11,924 bases of DNA from an uncultured Flavihumibacter sp. (GCA_946481605.1 CAMLPA010000059.1:1-11924); one strand, 5' to 3'; shown: positions 1 through 7,444, counted from the stretch's first letter. Notes: generated by a model from the sequence alone, not told the origin. Made by a program: numbers and translations.

Positions 1-1
1 T

Positions 2-1093
2 GCCGTAACGCACAGTTATGCCAAAGGCGGGGAATACGATGTGAAGCTGATTGCCACCGATGGGAATGGTTGTATGGATTCCGTAATTCATGTTGTAAAG
101 CTGGATACCGCCACTGCCGTGGTGAGTAATGGCGATTTGGTTTGTAAAGGAAGCACGGTCAGCTTCCAGGCATCGGGTGGTGTGTCGTACAGTTGGTGGC
201 CAGCGGCTGCGCTTAATGATGCGGGTTTACCGGTGCAACAGGCTGTGGTGGATACTTCCACACGTTTTGTAGTAACCGTTACCGACGCGTTCTTCTGCAC
301 CGATACGGCTTCCGTAATGATGGCCGTGATTCCCAGGCCGGATTTTGTACGCCCACCCAACCGTGATGTTTGTGCCGATAGTACCGTTACCATGCTGGGC
401 GCGAACGATGCTGCGTTTACTTACCAATGGTCGCCCGCATCAGCGTTCAATAACGCATCCCTGAAAGATCCGGTGGCGAAACCAATTGCTTCCACGCAGT
501 ATCAAGTGTTGATTACGGAAGGCACATGCGGCTACGATACCAGTTTTACGGTTGGCGTAAGGGTGAACCCGAACCCCACCGTGAAGGCTTCCAGTTCGAA
601 TGACATCAATTGTTTGAATACCACTACTTTTCTTTCGGCTGTAAGTCAGGCGGGAACACGGTTTGAATGGACCCCCACTTCGGCTGTTGATAACTCCACC
701 GGTGCCACAAGGGTAGTGGGATCGCTTACACAACCAGGGTATTTCACAGTGAAAAGCACCAACCGATATGGATGTTCGGCTTATGATAGTGTGTTGGTGA
801 ACGTTACCACCGACGGTCCAACAGGCTTCCTGGTGCCCAACGCGTTCACCCCGAATGGCGACGGCATCAACGACTGTATTTCTCTGAACAGGTGGGGCAG
901 CGTACAACTGCACGAATTCTCCATTTATACCCGTTGGGGAGAAAGGGTGTTTTCTTCCAACGATCCGCGTCGTTGCTGGGACGGCACTTTTAAAGGAAAA
1001 GCATTGCCTGTGGGCGCTTACGTGTATTTTATCCGGGCCAAAGGTTTATGTGGCGACATTACCCGTAAAGGACAGGTCATGCTGGTGCGGTAA
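2..1093 (+). CDS. Secreted PKD/Ig-like repeat protein with T9SS type B sorting domain, 3' part
   Basis: This is the C-terminal 363 residues of a larger protein whose start lies before the window; the frame is open from base 2. The first residues (HSYAKGGEYDVKL, then TDGNGC) are the end of a PKD domain. Three Ig/PKD-like repeats of roughly 75-80 residues follow (about bases 119-350, 351-575 and 580-820). Each has an early Cys, a Y/F-x-W-x-P core and, near its end, a G-x-C or F-C turn before a DT/DS strand. The last 88 residues, from about base 826, are a type B sorting domain: AFTPNGDGIND, then IYTRWGERVF, CWDGTFKGK, GAYVYFIRA and a final MLVR. In the family this domain directs export by the type IX secretion system and anchoring to the cell surface or release. 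The Cys residues in the sorting domain are also common in Chitinophagaceae versions. An adhesin or matrix role is likely, but the true function depends on the missing N-terminal part. Confidence 0.93.
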   Translation, partial: AVTHSYAKGGEYDVKLIATDGNGCMDSVIHVVKLDTATAVVSNGDLVCKGSTVSFQASGGVSYSWWPAAALNDAGLPVQQAVVDTSTRFVVTVTDAFFCTDTASVMMAVIPRPDFVRPPNRDVCADSTVTMLGANDAAFTYQWSPASAFNNASLKDPVAKPIASTQYQVLITEGTCGYDTSFTVGVRVNPNPTVKASSSNDINCLNTTTFLSAVSQAGTRFEWTPTSAVDNSTGATRVVGSLTQPGYFTVKSTNRYGCSAYDSVLVNVTTDGPTGFLVPNAFTPNGDGINDCISLNRWGSVQLHEFSIYTRWGERVFSSNDPRRCWDGTFKGKALPVGAYVYFIRAKGLCGDITRKGQVMLVR

Positions 1094-1114
1094 ACCCATA
1101 CCGGAAACATTCAG

Positions 1115-1122
1115 TAGCTTCG
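1115..1122 (+). promoter_or_regulatory. Possible -7 box (TAGCTTCG) for the membrane protein/transporter pair
   Basis: TAGCTTCG matches the Bacteroidota -7 consensus TAnnTTTG at 7 of 8 positions and lies 19 bases before the ATG at 1142, inside the short gap after the T9SS gene. I see no TTG at the expected -33 distance, so the call is weak. If real, the 1142-2226 pair is transcribed independently of the upstream gene. Confidence 0.3.
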
Positions 1123-1141
1123 TACACTTAACGTTTCGCGT

Positions 1142-1426
1142 ATGCGCTGGATTTACTTCTTTTCCAGGGTAGTGTTCATCTGCAACCTGTTCTACCTGCT
1201 GGCCCTGTACATCAGGCTGTCGCCACAGGTTCCCGAGGTGTTCCTTACTTCTGGCATCATCATCATGGGCTCTGTAATGGCGCTGTACGGCACGGTGCTG
1301 ATTAACCTGTGTTATGGATGGCTGCTGCTGACGCGGAAAAAGTTGAAGCAATATGTTCCATTGTGGCTGGCGCTGGTCAACTTTTTATTTCTGCTCACCC
1401 AGATATTGTTAAGTTTGTTTTTATGA
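1142..1426 (+). CDS. Small membrane protein, 94 aa, function unknown
   Basis: The protein is almost entirely hydrophobic, with three likely membrane helices (about residues 5-25, 34-60 and 71-93) and a short basic stretch, RKKLKQ, between helices two and three. By the positive-inside rule that loop should be cytoplasmic. I recognise no family and no catalytic motif. Its stop codon (TGA, 1424-1426) overlaps the start codon of the queuosine-precursor transporter (ATG, 1423-1425) as ATGA, so the two are very probably co-transcribed and translationally coupled. The reading frame is believable because of this coupling, the 48-base spacing after the previous stop, and the regular alternation of hydrophobic segments. 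It could be a partner of the transporter or just a co-expressed small membrane protein; the sequence does not decide. Confidence 0.72.
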   Translation: MRWIYFFSRVVFICNLFYLLALYIRLSPQVPEVFLTSGIIIMGSVMALYGTVLINLCYGWLLLTRKKLKQYVPLWLALVNFLFLLTQILLSLFL

Positions 1427-2226
1427 TAAAAAATATCATTTCCCACAAACCCACCAAACTTTTCATCCTCCTTGCAGGCATTTTTATCGCCAATGCGCTC
1501 ATCGCGGAATTTATAGGCGTGAAGATATTTTCACTGGAAGATTCACTGGGTGTACGCCAGGCCCACCTGAACCTGTTCGGGATCGATTTTTCATTCAACC
1601 TTACGGCCGGTGTACTGTTGTGGCCGGTGGTGTTCATCATGACCGATATCATCAACGAATACTATGGTCCCAAAGGGGTGAAGTTCCTATCTTATCTGGC
1701 TGCGGGGCTCATCGCGTATGCGTTTATCATGTTCTTTTTCGCGATCCGGCTCGTGCCGGCAGGATGGTGGACGGGCAGCAAATCCACCGCGGGCGTACCC
1801 AATATGCAGGTGGCTTACAAAGCTGTTTTCGGGCAGGGACTGTGGATTATCGTTGGTTCCCTGATCGCTTTCCTGATTGGTCAGTTGATCGATGTATTGG
1901 TGTTCCACCGCATCAAAAAATTCACCGGGGAAAAAAGCATCTGGCTCCGGGCTACCGGTTCCACGCTGATTTCTCAGTTGATCGACAGCTTTGTGGTATT
2001 GTATGTAGCTTTCGTACTGGGTCCATCCATCGATCCTTCCAACGGCGCGCCCTGGAGTACGGAACAATTGCTGGCCGTGGGCACCGGGAATTATATTTAT
2101 AAGTTTGTGGTGGCCATTGCGCTTACGCCCGTTATTTATGGGGTACACGCCTGGATCGACAAGTATCTTGGCAATAGTCTTGCAGATGAAATGAAAAGCG
2201 CTGCGATGGGAAAACAAGCCGTTTAA
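1423..2226 (+). CDS. Queuosine-precursor transporter, YhhQ/COG1738 (DUF165) family
   Basis: A 267-residue polytopic inner-membrane protein. The family signature FIMTDIINEYYGPKG is at residues 71-85, and the conserved late helix with ISQLIDSFVVLYVAF is at residues 183-197. In Escherichia coli, YhhQ imports the queuosine precursors preQ0/preQ1, which feed tRNA wobble modification, and this protein is expected to do the same. It is longer than E. coli YhhQ (about 220 residues), mainly through a longer loop near residues 112-135, as is usual in Bacteroidota. The ATG at 1423 is chosen over an in-frame ATG at 1309 because the extension would lie wholly inside the upstream gene and lacks the family's N-terminal pattern. 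The upstream gene overlaps it by 4 bases. Its TAA interlocks with the stop of the convergent acetyltransferase gene. No queuosine biosynthesis gene is in the window. Confidence 0.9.
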   Translation: MIKNIISHKPTKLFILLAGIFIANALIAEFIGVKIFSLEDSLGVRQAHLNLFGIDFSFNLTAGVLLWPVVFIMTDIINEYYGPKGVKFLSYLAAGLIAYAFIMFFFAIRLVPAGWWTGSKSTAGVPNMQVAYKAVFGQGLWIIVGSLIAFLIGQLIDVLVFHRIKKFTGEKSIWLRATGSTLISQLIDSFVVLYVAFVLGPSIDPSNGAPWSTEQLLAVGTGNYIYKFVVAIALTPVIYGVHAWIDKYLGNSLADEMKSAAMGKQAV

Positions 2227-2711
2227 AGGTCGATACCCATAATGTAGTCGTCCATAACATACCCGTTACCGATATCAATCACTTCCTCTCGAAGCGCGCG
2301 GAAGCCGGTCTTCAGGTAAAAATCATAAGCTTTATTCTGTTTGTTCACGTTCAGGTAAAGTAAATTCGCATCCGCCTTTCTGGCTGATTCCACCACTTTT
2401 TCAAACAGGGCTTTCCCGATTCCTTTCCCCTGGACATTGTTCAGCACATACAACTTGTGCAGTTTCACCTGTTGCGGTGCGGTAACGCCGAAGGAGGCGA
2501 AGCCGACCGGAACGCCTTCTGAAAGCGCCATCAGGAAGGAATGCCCGTTGTTCATCTGAGCCGTGAGCGCTTCTTTACTGTACATCATTTCCAGCATGTA
2601 AGGCACCTGTCCTTCGGGAAGAATAGGGCCGTAAGTGAGTGGCCATACTGCGTTCGCGATGGATTGAATGGCGGAAATATCTTCGTGTGTGGCAAAGCGC
2701 AATTGTATCAT
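2223..2711 (-). CDS. GNAT family N-acetyltransferase
   Basis: A 162-residue single-domain GNAT protein. The N-terminus IQLRFATHEDISAI is the typical strand 1/helix 1 of the fold. The acetyl-CoA pyrophosphate-binding motif A is QGKGIGKALF at residues 94-103, after the strand KLHKLYVLNNV. Motif B is NVNKQNKAYDFYLKTGF at residues 121-137. These features indicate acetyl-CoA-dependent transfer to an amine; the substrate cannot be told, although small-molecule or polyamine acetyltransferases have a similar layout. An ATG two codons upstream (2717) is equally possible. The open frame reaches 2930, but those extra residues run into the divergent gene and do not look like GNAT sequence. The gene's stop overlaps that of the transporter, and its start region is shared with the divergent promoter of the 938-residue outer-membrane protein. 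Confidence 0.9.
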   Translation of the reverse strand: MIQLRFATHEDISAIQSIANAVWPLTYGPILPEGQVPYMLEMMYSKEALTAQMNNGHSFLMALSEGVPVGFASFGVTAPQQVKLHKLYVLNNVQGKGIGKALFEKVVESARKADANLLYLNVNKQNKAYDFYLKTGFRALREEVIDIGNGYVMDDYIMGIDL

Positions 2712-2734
2712 TGGCATGAAAATAAAAACTTTTG
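2703..2734 (+). promoter_or_regulatory. Candidate promoter for the protease-barrel gene
   Basis: TTG at 2703-2705 and AACTTTTG at 2727-2734 (7 of 8 matches to TAnnTTTG) are 21 bases apart, within the usual Bacteroidota -33/-7 spacing. They would give a leader of roughly 55 bases before the ATG at 2797. The -33 part lies inside the first codons of the divergent acetyltransferase gene. Assignment is by consensus only. Confidence 0.3.
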
Positions 2735-2755
2735 CGGAGCTGGGAAAAATCTGTT

Positions 2756-2786
2756 CAAATCTTAATTTCCGTACATTAGTGACCAA
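2756..2786 (-). promoter_or_regulatory. Candidate promoter for the GNAT gene
   Basis: On the minus strand, TTG (complement of 2784-2786) is followed after 19 bases by TAAGATTTG (complement of 2756-2764). This resembles TAnnTTTG with one extra spacer base, or AAGATTTG with one mismatch and a 20-base spacer. It would start transcription about 30-35 bases before the acetyltransferase start. Confidence 0.3.
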
Positions 2787-2796
2787 TTCTTTTTCC

Positions 2797-5613
2797 ATGC
2801 GAACAATCCTCCGGACCAGCCTGGTTTGCCTGTTTTCCTTTGGTGTATTTTCTGGTATGGCGCAGCGTTTTGGCGGCAACCGTCCTGGTATAAAATGGAT
2901 GCAGATAAAGAACGATACAGCAAGCATCATATTCCCTGCGGGCCTCGATACTCAGGCAGCAGAAATCGCTTCACTCATCCGTTTGCTGGCAAAGGAAACT
3001 AGTGGAACGATAGGGGAAGAAGTGCGCCAAATACCCATCGTGCTGCAATACAGTCCGGTCGTTTCAAACGGATATGTAGGGCTGGCGCCTTTCAGAAGTG
3101 AATTCTATATGAATCCTCCTGCTGGCAGTTACAACCTGGGAACTTTGCCCTGGCACCTGCAACTTGCCGCGCACGAATACCGCCATGTGCAGCAATACAA
3201 TAATTTTAATAAAGGGCTGTCGAAACTGGGAAGGATTGTGCTGGGAGAAGAAGGACAGGCGCTGATGAACGCTGCATCGGTACCCGACTGGTTCTTTGAA
3301 GGTGATGCGGTTTTCCAGGAAACGGCGGAATCGGGACAGGGCAGGGGGCGCATCCCTTATTTCTTCAACGAATTCAAAGTGCTGAAGGAAGGCGATGTGG
3401 CATTCAATTACATGCAACTCCGCAACGGATCGTACCGGAACTTGTATCCCGGACATTATGAACTGGGTTATCTGTTGGTGGGTTATGGTTATGAAAAATA
3501 TGGGGCCGATTTCTGGCGGAAAGTAACCGATGATGCGGCCAGGTTCAAAGGGTTGTTTTATCCGCTGCAAAAAGCCGTGAAAAAACATGCGGGCATCCCG
3601 TTTAAAAACTTTGTACAGGATGCGTTGAAATACTATAACCAGCAGTTTGAAGAAAAACGCACCGGCATACAAAGGGCGCAGTATGTTTCCAACTGGGCCA
3701 ACCCACATCCTACTGCGCAAGGGGTGCTATGGAACAAAAGCAGTTACAGGGATATCCCAGCGTTCCACCTGAAAACAAGCGAAGGTTCCAGAAAAATCAT
3801 CACCAGGCAAATCGGTACCGACGATTATTTTTCAGAAAGAAACGGAAAACTCGTGTACACAAGATACAGTATCCATCCCCGCTGGACCTGGACCGAATAC
3901 AGCGATGTGGTACTCCTTGATATGGCTTCCCGCAAGGAAAAAAGGATCACAAAACGCCAGCGGCTTTTTTCCCCGGACATCAATGCCTCGGGCACCAACA
4001 TCGTGGCCGTGGAAAACAATACGGTTGGAAAAAGTACCCTGGTATTGCTGGATTCTACGGGCACCATCACCCGCAGGTTTGATTTCCCCCTTCATCTGTT
4101 AAAAAACGTGTCCGGAAACGGGGTTTTCACCTACCCGAAATTTGATGGTGATACCGCGTTGGTTACAGTACTCCGTTTTCCCAATGGCACGAATGCGCTT
4201 GCTGCCGTGCAGCTATCCTCCGGAAACTTCAGGTTGCTTACCCCAGCTTCATTCCAGGTGCTTGGTATCCCAAATATAACGGAGAACTATGTATACGGAA
4301 ACGCGGCCCTGCGCGATGAAGACAGGCTCATCAGAATCGATAAGAATTCAGGTGCCACAACTTTCTATGCCGGCGTAACAAGGGCGTACGCGCCAGCTTT
4401 ATCGGCTGATTCTATTGTGTTCGGTAAGTTTACCCTTAACGGTACACTTCCGGTAGCCGTGAAAAATACGGAGGGAAACTGGCAGCCGGTAGAACCTGCT
4501 GAATGGAGCACAACACCACTTTACCTGCCGAATACTTTGAAAGAAAGCCAGGACATTACCCGTGCCGCCCGGGATTCCTTCCAGGTATATCCATACAAAA
4601 AAAGCCACCGCTTCATCAATATTCACAGTTGGCGGCCCTTTATTGAGGCATCAGAATTAAGCTTCTCGGTGTACGGACAAAACGTACTCAATACCTTTCA
4701 ATCGGAAACCTACTACCGGTACAATATAAACGAAGGAAGTCATGCCGTTGGAGCTGCAGGCGTTTTTGGAGGATGGTTCCCCTATATCCGTGCGGGTATC
4801 GACTACAATATGGACCGTAATACACTGGTAAGTGGGGGGCGCAGGCTGGCCTGGAATGAACTTACAGCAAATATTGGCGCGCAGGTGCCGCTGCAATTTA
4901 ACTCCGGAAGGTTCTACAGAACACTTTCAATGGCCACCAGCTTCAACAACCGCTCTATTCTTTTTAAAGGATTAGCCAAAGACACGATGCAAAACCGGAA
5001 GTTCAACTTCCTACGCGGCACCATTTCTTATTCAGCCCAGATTCAGCAGGCCACACAACATATTTTCCCCAGGTTCGCCTATAGCTTTTCTGCAGATTTT
5101 CAATCCATCATCAATAATTATACGGGCCGGCAATTGTTGCTCACCGCTGGTTTGTACCTTCCGGGCTTACACAAGACGCACAACCTTGTATTTACGGGTG
5201 CCATTCATCGTCGCGACAGCGCAAACGACTACCGTTTCAGCAACCGGTTTCCACATGCCCGCGGCTTTACTTCGGAGAATCTTTACAAAATGCAAAAAGC
5301 GGCGGTGAACTACCATTTTCCGCTGGCATACCCTGATTGGGGCTTCGGTAACATCGTTTACCTGATGCGCCTGCGCGCGAACGTGTTTTACGATCATTCC
5401 AGGATCGCAGACAATTTCAGGCTATCGAACAACCAGGTTCGTTACCTCGAATTCGACCAGCGCTCCACCGGATTGGAAATTTATTTCGACACGAAATGGT
5501 GGAACCAGTTGCCCGTTAGTTTCGGGTTGCGTTATAGCCGTTTACTGGATGATGATATTTTTGGAAGAAGTCCGAACCAATACGAATTCATCGTGCCGGT
5601 GAACCTGTTCTAA
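2797..5613 (+). CDS. Outer-membrane protein: gluzincin-like protease domain, propeller-like region and beta-barrel
   Basis: 938 residues. A signal peptide covers residues 1-22 and ends in GMAQ. An N-terminal domain (about 30-290) carries a zinc-protease HExxH motif, HEYRH at 126-130, followed by WFFEGDA at 165-171, whose E168 fits the third zinc ligand of gluzincins. The middle (about 300-600) has repeated short beta segments such as DVVLLDMASRKEKRIT and NIVAVEN, typical of TolB/WD40-like propeller blades. From about 610 the sequence alternates as in outer-membrane strands (YYRYNI, FPYIRAGIDYNM) and ends in a phenylalanine, QYEFIVPVNLF, as expected of a BAM-inserted barrel. The start at 2797 is chosen because it begins the signal peptide; the frame opens earlier (2668) but that part lacks secretion features. 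Likely role: an outer-membrane-anchored metalloprotease or a pseudo-protease sensor or assembly factor. Substrate and activity are unknown. It is flanked by opposite-strand genes and so is probably monocistronic. Confidence 0.85.
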   Translation: MRTILRTSLVCLFSFGVFSGMAQRFGGNRPGIKWMQIKNDTASIIFPAGLDTQAAEIASLIRLLAKETSGTIGEEVRQIPIVLQYSPVVSNGYVGLAPFRSEFYMNPPAGSYNLGTLPWHLQLAAHEYRHVQQYNNFNKGLSKLGRIVLGEEGQALMNAASVPDWFFEGDAVFQETAESGQGRGRIPYFFNEFKVLKEGDVAFNYMQLRNGSYRNLYPGHYELGYLLVGYGYEKYGADFWRKVTDDAARFKGLFYPLQKAVKKHAGIPFKNFVQDALKYYNQQFEEKRTGIQRAQYVSNWANPHPTAQGVLWNKSSYRDIPAFHLKTSEGSRKIITRQIGTDDYFSERNGKLVYTRYSIHPRWTWTEYSDVVLLDMASRKEKRITKRQRLFSPDINASGTNIVAVENNTVGKSTLVLLDSTGTITRRFDFPLHLLKNVSGNGVFTYPKFDGDTALVTVLRFPNGTNALAAVQLSSGNFRLLTPASFQVLGIPNITENYVYGNAALRDEDRLIRIDKNSGATTFYAGVTRAYAPALSADSIVFGKFTLNGTLPVAVKNTEGNWQPVEPAEWSTTPLYLPNTLKESQDITRAARDSFQVYPYKKSHRFINIHSWRPFIEASELSFSVYGQNVLNTFQSETYYRYNINEGSHAVGAAGVFGGWFPYIRAGIDYNMDRNTLVSGGRRLAWNELTANIGAQVPLQFNSGRFYRTLSMATSFNNRSILFKGLAKDTMQNRKFNFLRGTISYSAQIQQATQHIFPRFAYSFSADFQSIINNYTGRQLLLTAGLYLPGLHKTHNLVFTGAIHRRDSANDYRFSNRFPHARGFTSENLYKMQKAAVNYHFPLAYPDWGFGNIVYLMRLRANVFYDHSRIADNFRLSNNQVRYLEFDQRSTGLEIYFDTKWWNQLPVSFGLRYSRLLDDDIFGRSPNQYEFIVPVNLF

Positions 5614-5614
5614 C

Positions 5615-6853
5615 TCACCGCTTTTTCTTTTTCCGTTTTGCTTTTTCTTTCGATTCCTCGAATTCTTTGATAAGGAGTTTGTAGTTGTCGTTGGGGATTT
5701 CTTCTGAAAGAGAAATCGTGGAGTCGTAGTCTTTGGCTTTGATCTCCAATACGGTGATCTCTTTGCCAATGTATTGTTGAACCGCTTTCAGCACTGGTTT
5801 TTCCTCCGTGCTGCAAAATGAAACCGCTTTTCCTTTCTGAACGCCGCGACCAGTCCGGCCCACACGGTGCACATAGTTCTCGGGGACTTCGGGGAGGTCG
5901 TAGTTGACCACATAATCCACATTGGGAATATCGATGCCACGGGCGCTCACATCAGTGGCGATCAGTAATTTCGCTTCTCCTTTTTTAAAGGCATCAAGCA
6001 CCTGCATCCTGTCGCCCTGTTCCTTTCCGCCGTGCATGGTAATGGAAGGTATGCCTACCCGTTTCATGGCCTCAAACACTCTTTCAGCGCGTACTTTGGT
6101 TCTTACGAATACCAGTATTTTCGATTCCGGGAACTCACGCACCAGGCGTTCCAGGAAAAAACGTTTGTCGTCCATTTCTACGTAAGCCACGGAATGGGTA
6201 ACGTTTTTTGAAACGGGATCCTGTGGTGAAACCTGGATGCGGATCGGGTTTGTTACCAGCGAATACGAAATATCCTTGATCTCTTTGTTGATGGTAGCGG
6301 AAAAGAAAAGGGTCTGGTGTTTCCGGGGAAGCAGGCGTTTCACATCCTGTATATCTTTAATGAAGCCCAGGTCCAGCATGTGGTCGGCTTCGTCCAGCAC
6401 CAGTATTTCCACTTTCCGCAGGTCCAGTTTTTTCTGGTGCACCAGGTCGAACATTCTGCCGGGGGTGGCAATGAGCACATCTATTCCTTCTTCGATCAGC
6501 TCAATCTGGGCTTCCTGTTCCACGCCACCATACAGGCCAACAATGTGCAGGCCGGTGTATTTGCCGATCATCTCAAAAGCTTCGGCGATCTGGATGGCGA
6601 GTTCCCGGGTGGGCACCATCACCAGGCTCCGCACCTGGTTGGGAGCGGGGTCTTTACCACGCAGTAGTATTTCCAGCATAGGGATCGCGAAGGCCGCAGT
6701 TTTGCCGGTGCCGGTTTGGGCAATGGCCAGCACATCTTCCCCTTTCAGAATAGAGGGAATGGCCTTGAACTGAATGTCTGTGGGACGCCTGAAGCCGTTT
6801 TCGGCCAGACTTTGTTTGATATCCGGGGAAATATTGTACTGTTCGAATTTCAT
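5615..6853 (-). CDS. DEAD-box ATP-dependent RNA helicase (RhlE/CsdA-like)
   Basis: 412 residues with the full set of DEAD-box motifs in order: Q motif with F3 and Q28; motif I AQTGTGKT 45-52; Ia PTRELA 81-86; GG 109-110; Ib TPGR 130-133; motif II DEAD 154-157; III SAT 185-187; V ARGID 304-308; VI HRVGRTGR 329-336. The two RecA-like domains are complete. The C-terminal tail is short and very basic (KEKAKRKKKKR), a likely non-specific RNA-binding extension, and it lacks the DbpA/CsdA RNA-binding domain. In the family such enzymes unwind short RNA duplexes in ribosome assembly, mRNA decay or cold adaptation. It is closest in layout to RhlE; the specific paralogue cannot be named. It ends one base from the stop of the convergent outer-membrane gene, with no terminator hairpin seen between them. 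Confidence 0.96.
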   Translation of the reverse strand: MKFEQYNISPDIKQSLAENGFRRPTDIQFKAIPSILKGEDVLAIAQTGTGKTAAFAIPMLEILLRGKDPAPNQVRSLVMVPTRELAIQIAEAFEMIGKYTGLHIVGLYGGVEQEAQIELIEEGIDVLIATPGRMFDLVHQKKLDLRKVEILVLDEADHMLDLGFIKDIQDVKRLLPRKHQTLFFSATINKEIKDISYSLVTNPIRIQVSPQDPVSKNVTHSVAYVEMDDKRFFLERLVREFPESKILVFVRTKVRAERVFEAMKRVGIPSITMHGGKEQGDRMQVLDAFKKGEAKLLIATDVSARGIDIPNVDYVVNYDLPEVPENYVHRVGRTGRGVQKGKAVSFCSTEEKPVLKAVQQYIGKEITVLEIKAKDYDSTISLSEEIPNDNYKLLIKEFEESKEKAKRKKKKR

Positions 6854-6875
6854 TGCCTTCGCCTGGTTAAGCGTG

Positions 6876-6883
6876 CAAAGGTA
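6876..6883 (-). promoter_or_regulatory. -7 box (TACCTTTG) for the helicase gene
   Basis: The minus strand reads TACCTTTG, a perfect match to TAnnTTTG, 22 bases before the helicase ATG. A TTTG (complement of 6898-6901) lies only 14 bases upstream of it, closer than the usual 17-23, so the -33 element is uncertain. The box implies the helicase has its own promoter in the 53-base gap after the GldM-like gene. Confidence 0.45.
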
Positions 6884-6906
6884 TGCTATTAGCCGTGCAA
6901 AGCAGG

Positions 6907-7362
6907 TTATTGCACTTTAATTTCGAGCGACGGGGCCAGGAAGCGCTTTCCTTCTTTGTTTTTGAAGATGATTTTTTCAAACCAGAGCGTCTCGTCCTTT
7001 TTCAGTTTTTCTCTGATGGTGTTTCGCCAGAGTTCGGGCAGTATTGGTCCTTCGGCTTTGTGTTGCACGGTACGGAAGAGCACTTCTCTTTTGCCGGTTT
7101 CATCGTTGGTGAATTCGTCTTTTTGCCGGTAGGTGAATTCGAAACTTTCCACTTCGTATCTGTTTCCTTTGTTATCGCTAACACGCAGGGCCGAATCGAT
7201 CAGTACTTTCAGAAAGGAAGCGGGTGCTGTTGCGGAACGGAAATTACCCCAGGTGGTGGAAAAAACTGTTTTTTGCGCGGGTGCGGTTGTCTTTTTCGTA
7301 CCGGTTTGCGCGGAAACGAGTATGGGGGAAAAAGCGATAATAAACAGGAATAGATACTTCAT
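6907..7362 (-). CDS. Secreted protein resembling the GldM C-terminal domain
   Basis: 151 residues. The signal peptide (1-19) has a hydrophobic core LFLFIIAF and cleavage likely after VSAQ, then a Thr/Ala/Lys-rich linker to about residue 35. The remaining 110 residues form one domain with YEVESFEFTYRQKDEF near 69-84, LPELWRNTIREKLKKDETLWFEKIIFKNKEGK around 108-139 and a final APSLEIKV. The order (strand with SFEF, an amphipathic helix, a charged E/K turn followed by V/W-x-FE-x-I, a G-K-R hairpin, then a P-x-L/I-x-I-K-V strand) recalls the last Ig-like domain of the T9SS/gliding motor protein GldM. The resemblance comes from memory of the family, not from an alignment. Function is unknown; it is probably periplasmic. 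It lies upstream of the helicase on the same strand. Confidence 0.75.
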   Translation of the reverse strand: MKYLFLFIIAFSPILVSAQTGTKKTTAPAQKTVFSTTWGNFRSATAPASFLKVLIDSALRVSDNKGNRYEVESFEFTYRQKDEFTNDETGKREVLFRTVQHKAEGPILPELWRNTIREKLKKDETLWFEKIIFKNKEGKRFLAPSLEIKVQ

Positions 7363-7390
7363 CCGGTAGAAAGATTTGTTCTAACTAACG

Positions 7391-7398
7391 CAAAAATA
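7391..7398 (-). promoter_or_regulatory. -7 box (TATTTTTG) for the GldM-like gene
   Basis: The minus strand reads TATTTTTG, a perfect TAnnTTTG match, 28 bases before the ATG at 7362. No clear TTG lies at the -33 distance. The position near the gene start supports it. Confidence 0.45.
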
Positions 7399-7444
7399 CG
7401 GCCTGAAGTATGGTGGCAGTGATAAAACGATGCAATGCGGAAGA

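Noticed and set aside
440..913. 157-aa minus-strand frame inside the T9SS protein gene
   Set aside because: It is a shadow of a clearly coding repeat protein, with no domain of its own.
1309..1422. Upstream in-frame extension of the queuosine-precursor transporter
   Set aside because: It lies entirely within the 94-aa membrane protein gene and adds residues not typical of the family; the ATGA-coupled start at 1423 is better.
2668..2796. Upstream in-frame extension of the 938-residue outer-membrane protein
   Set aside because: It would put 43 residues before an evident signal peptide and overlap the acetyltransferase gene.
2712..2930. N-terminal extension of the acetyltransferase
   Set aside because: It runs through the divergent promoter region into the opposite-strand gene, and the extra residues lack GNAT features.
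5600..5640. Terminator between the outer-membrane gene and the helicase
   Set aside because: There is a T-rich stretch, but it encodes the helicase's Lys-rich tail and has no hairpin before it.
6237..6773. 178-aa open frame opposite the helicase
   Set aside because: It is antisense to the conserved helicase core motifs and is Ser/Arg-rich low-quality translation, a typical shadow frame.
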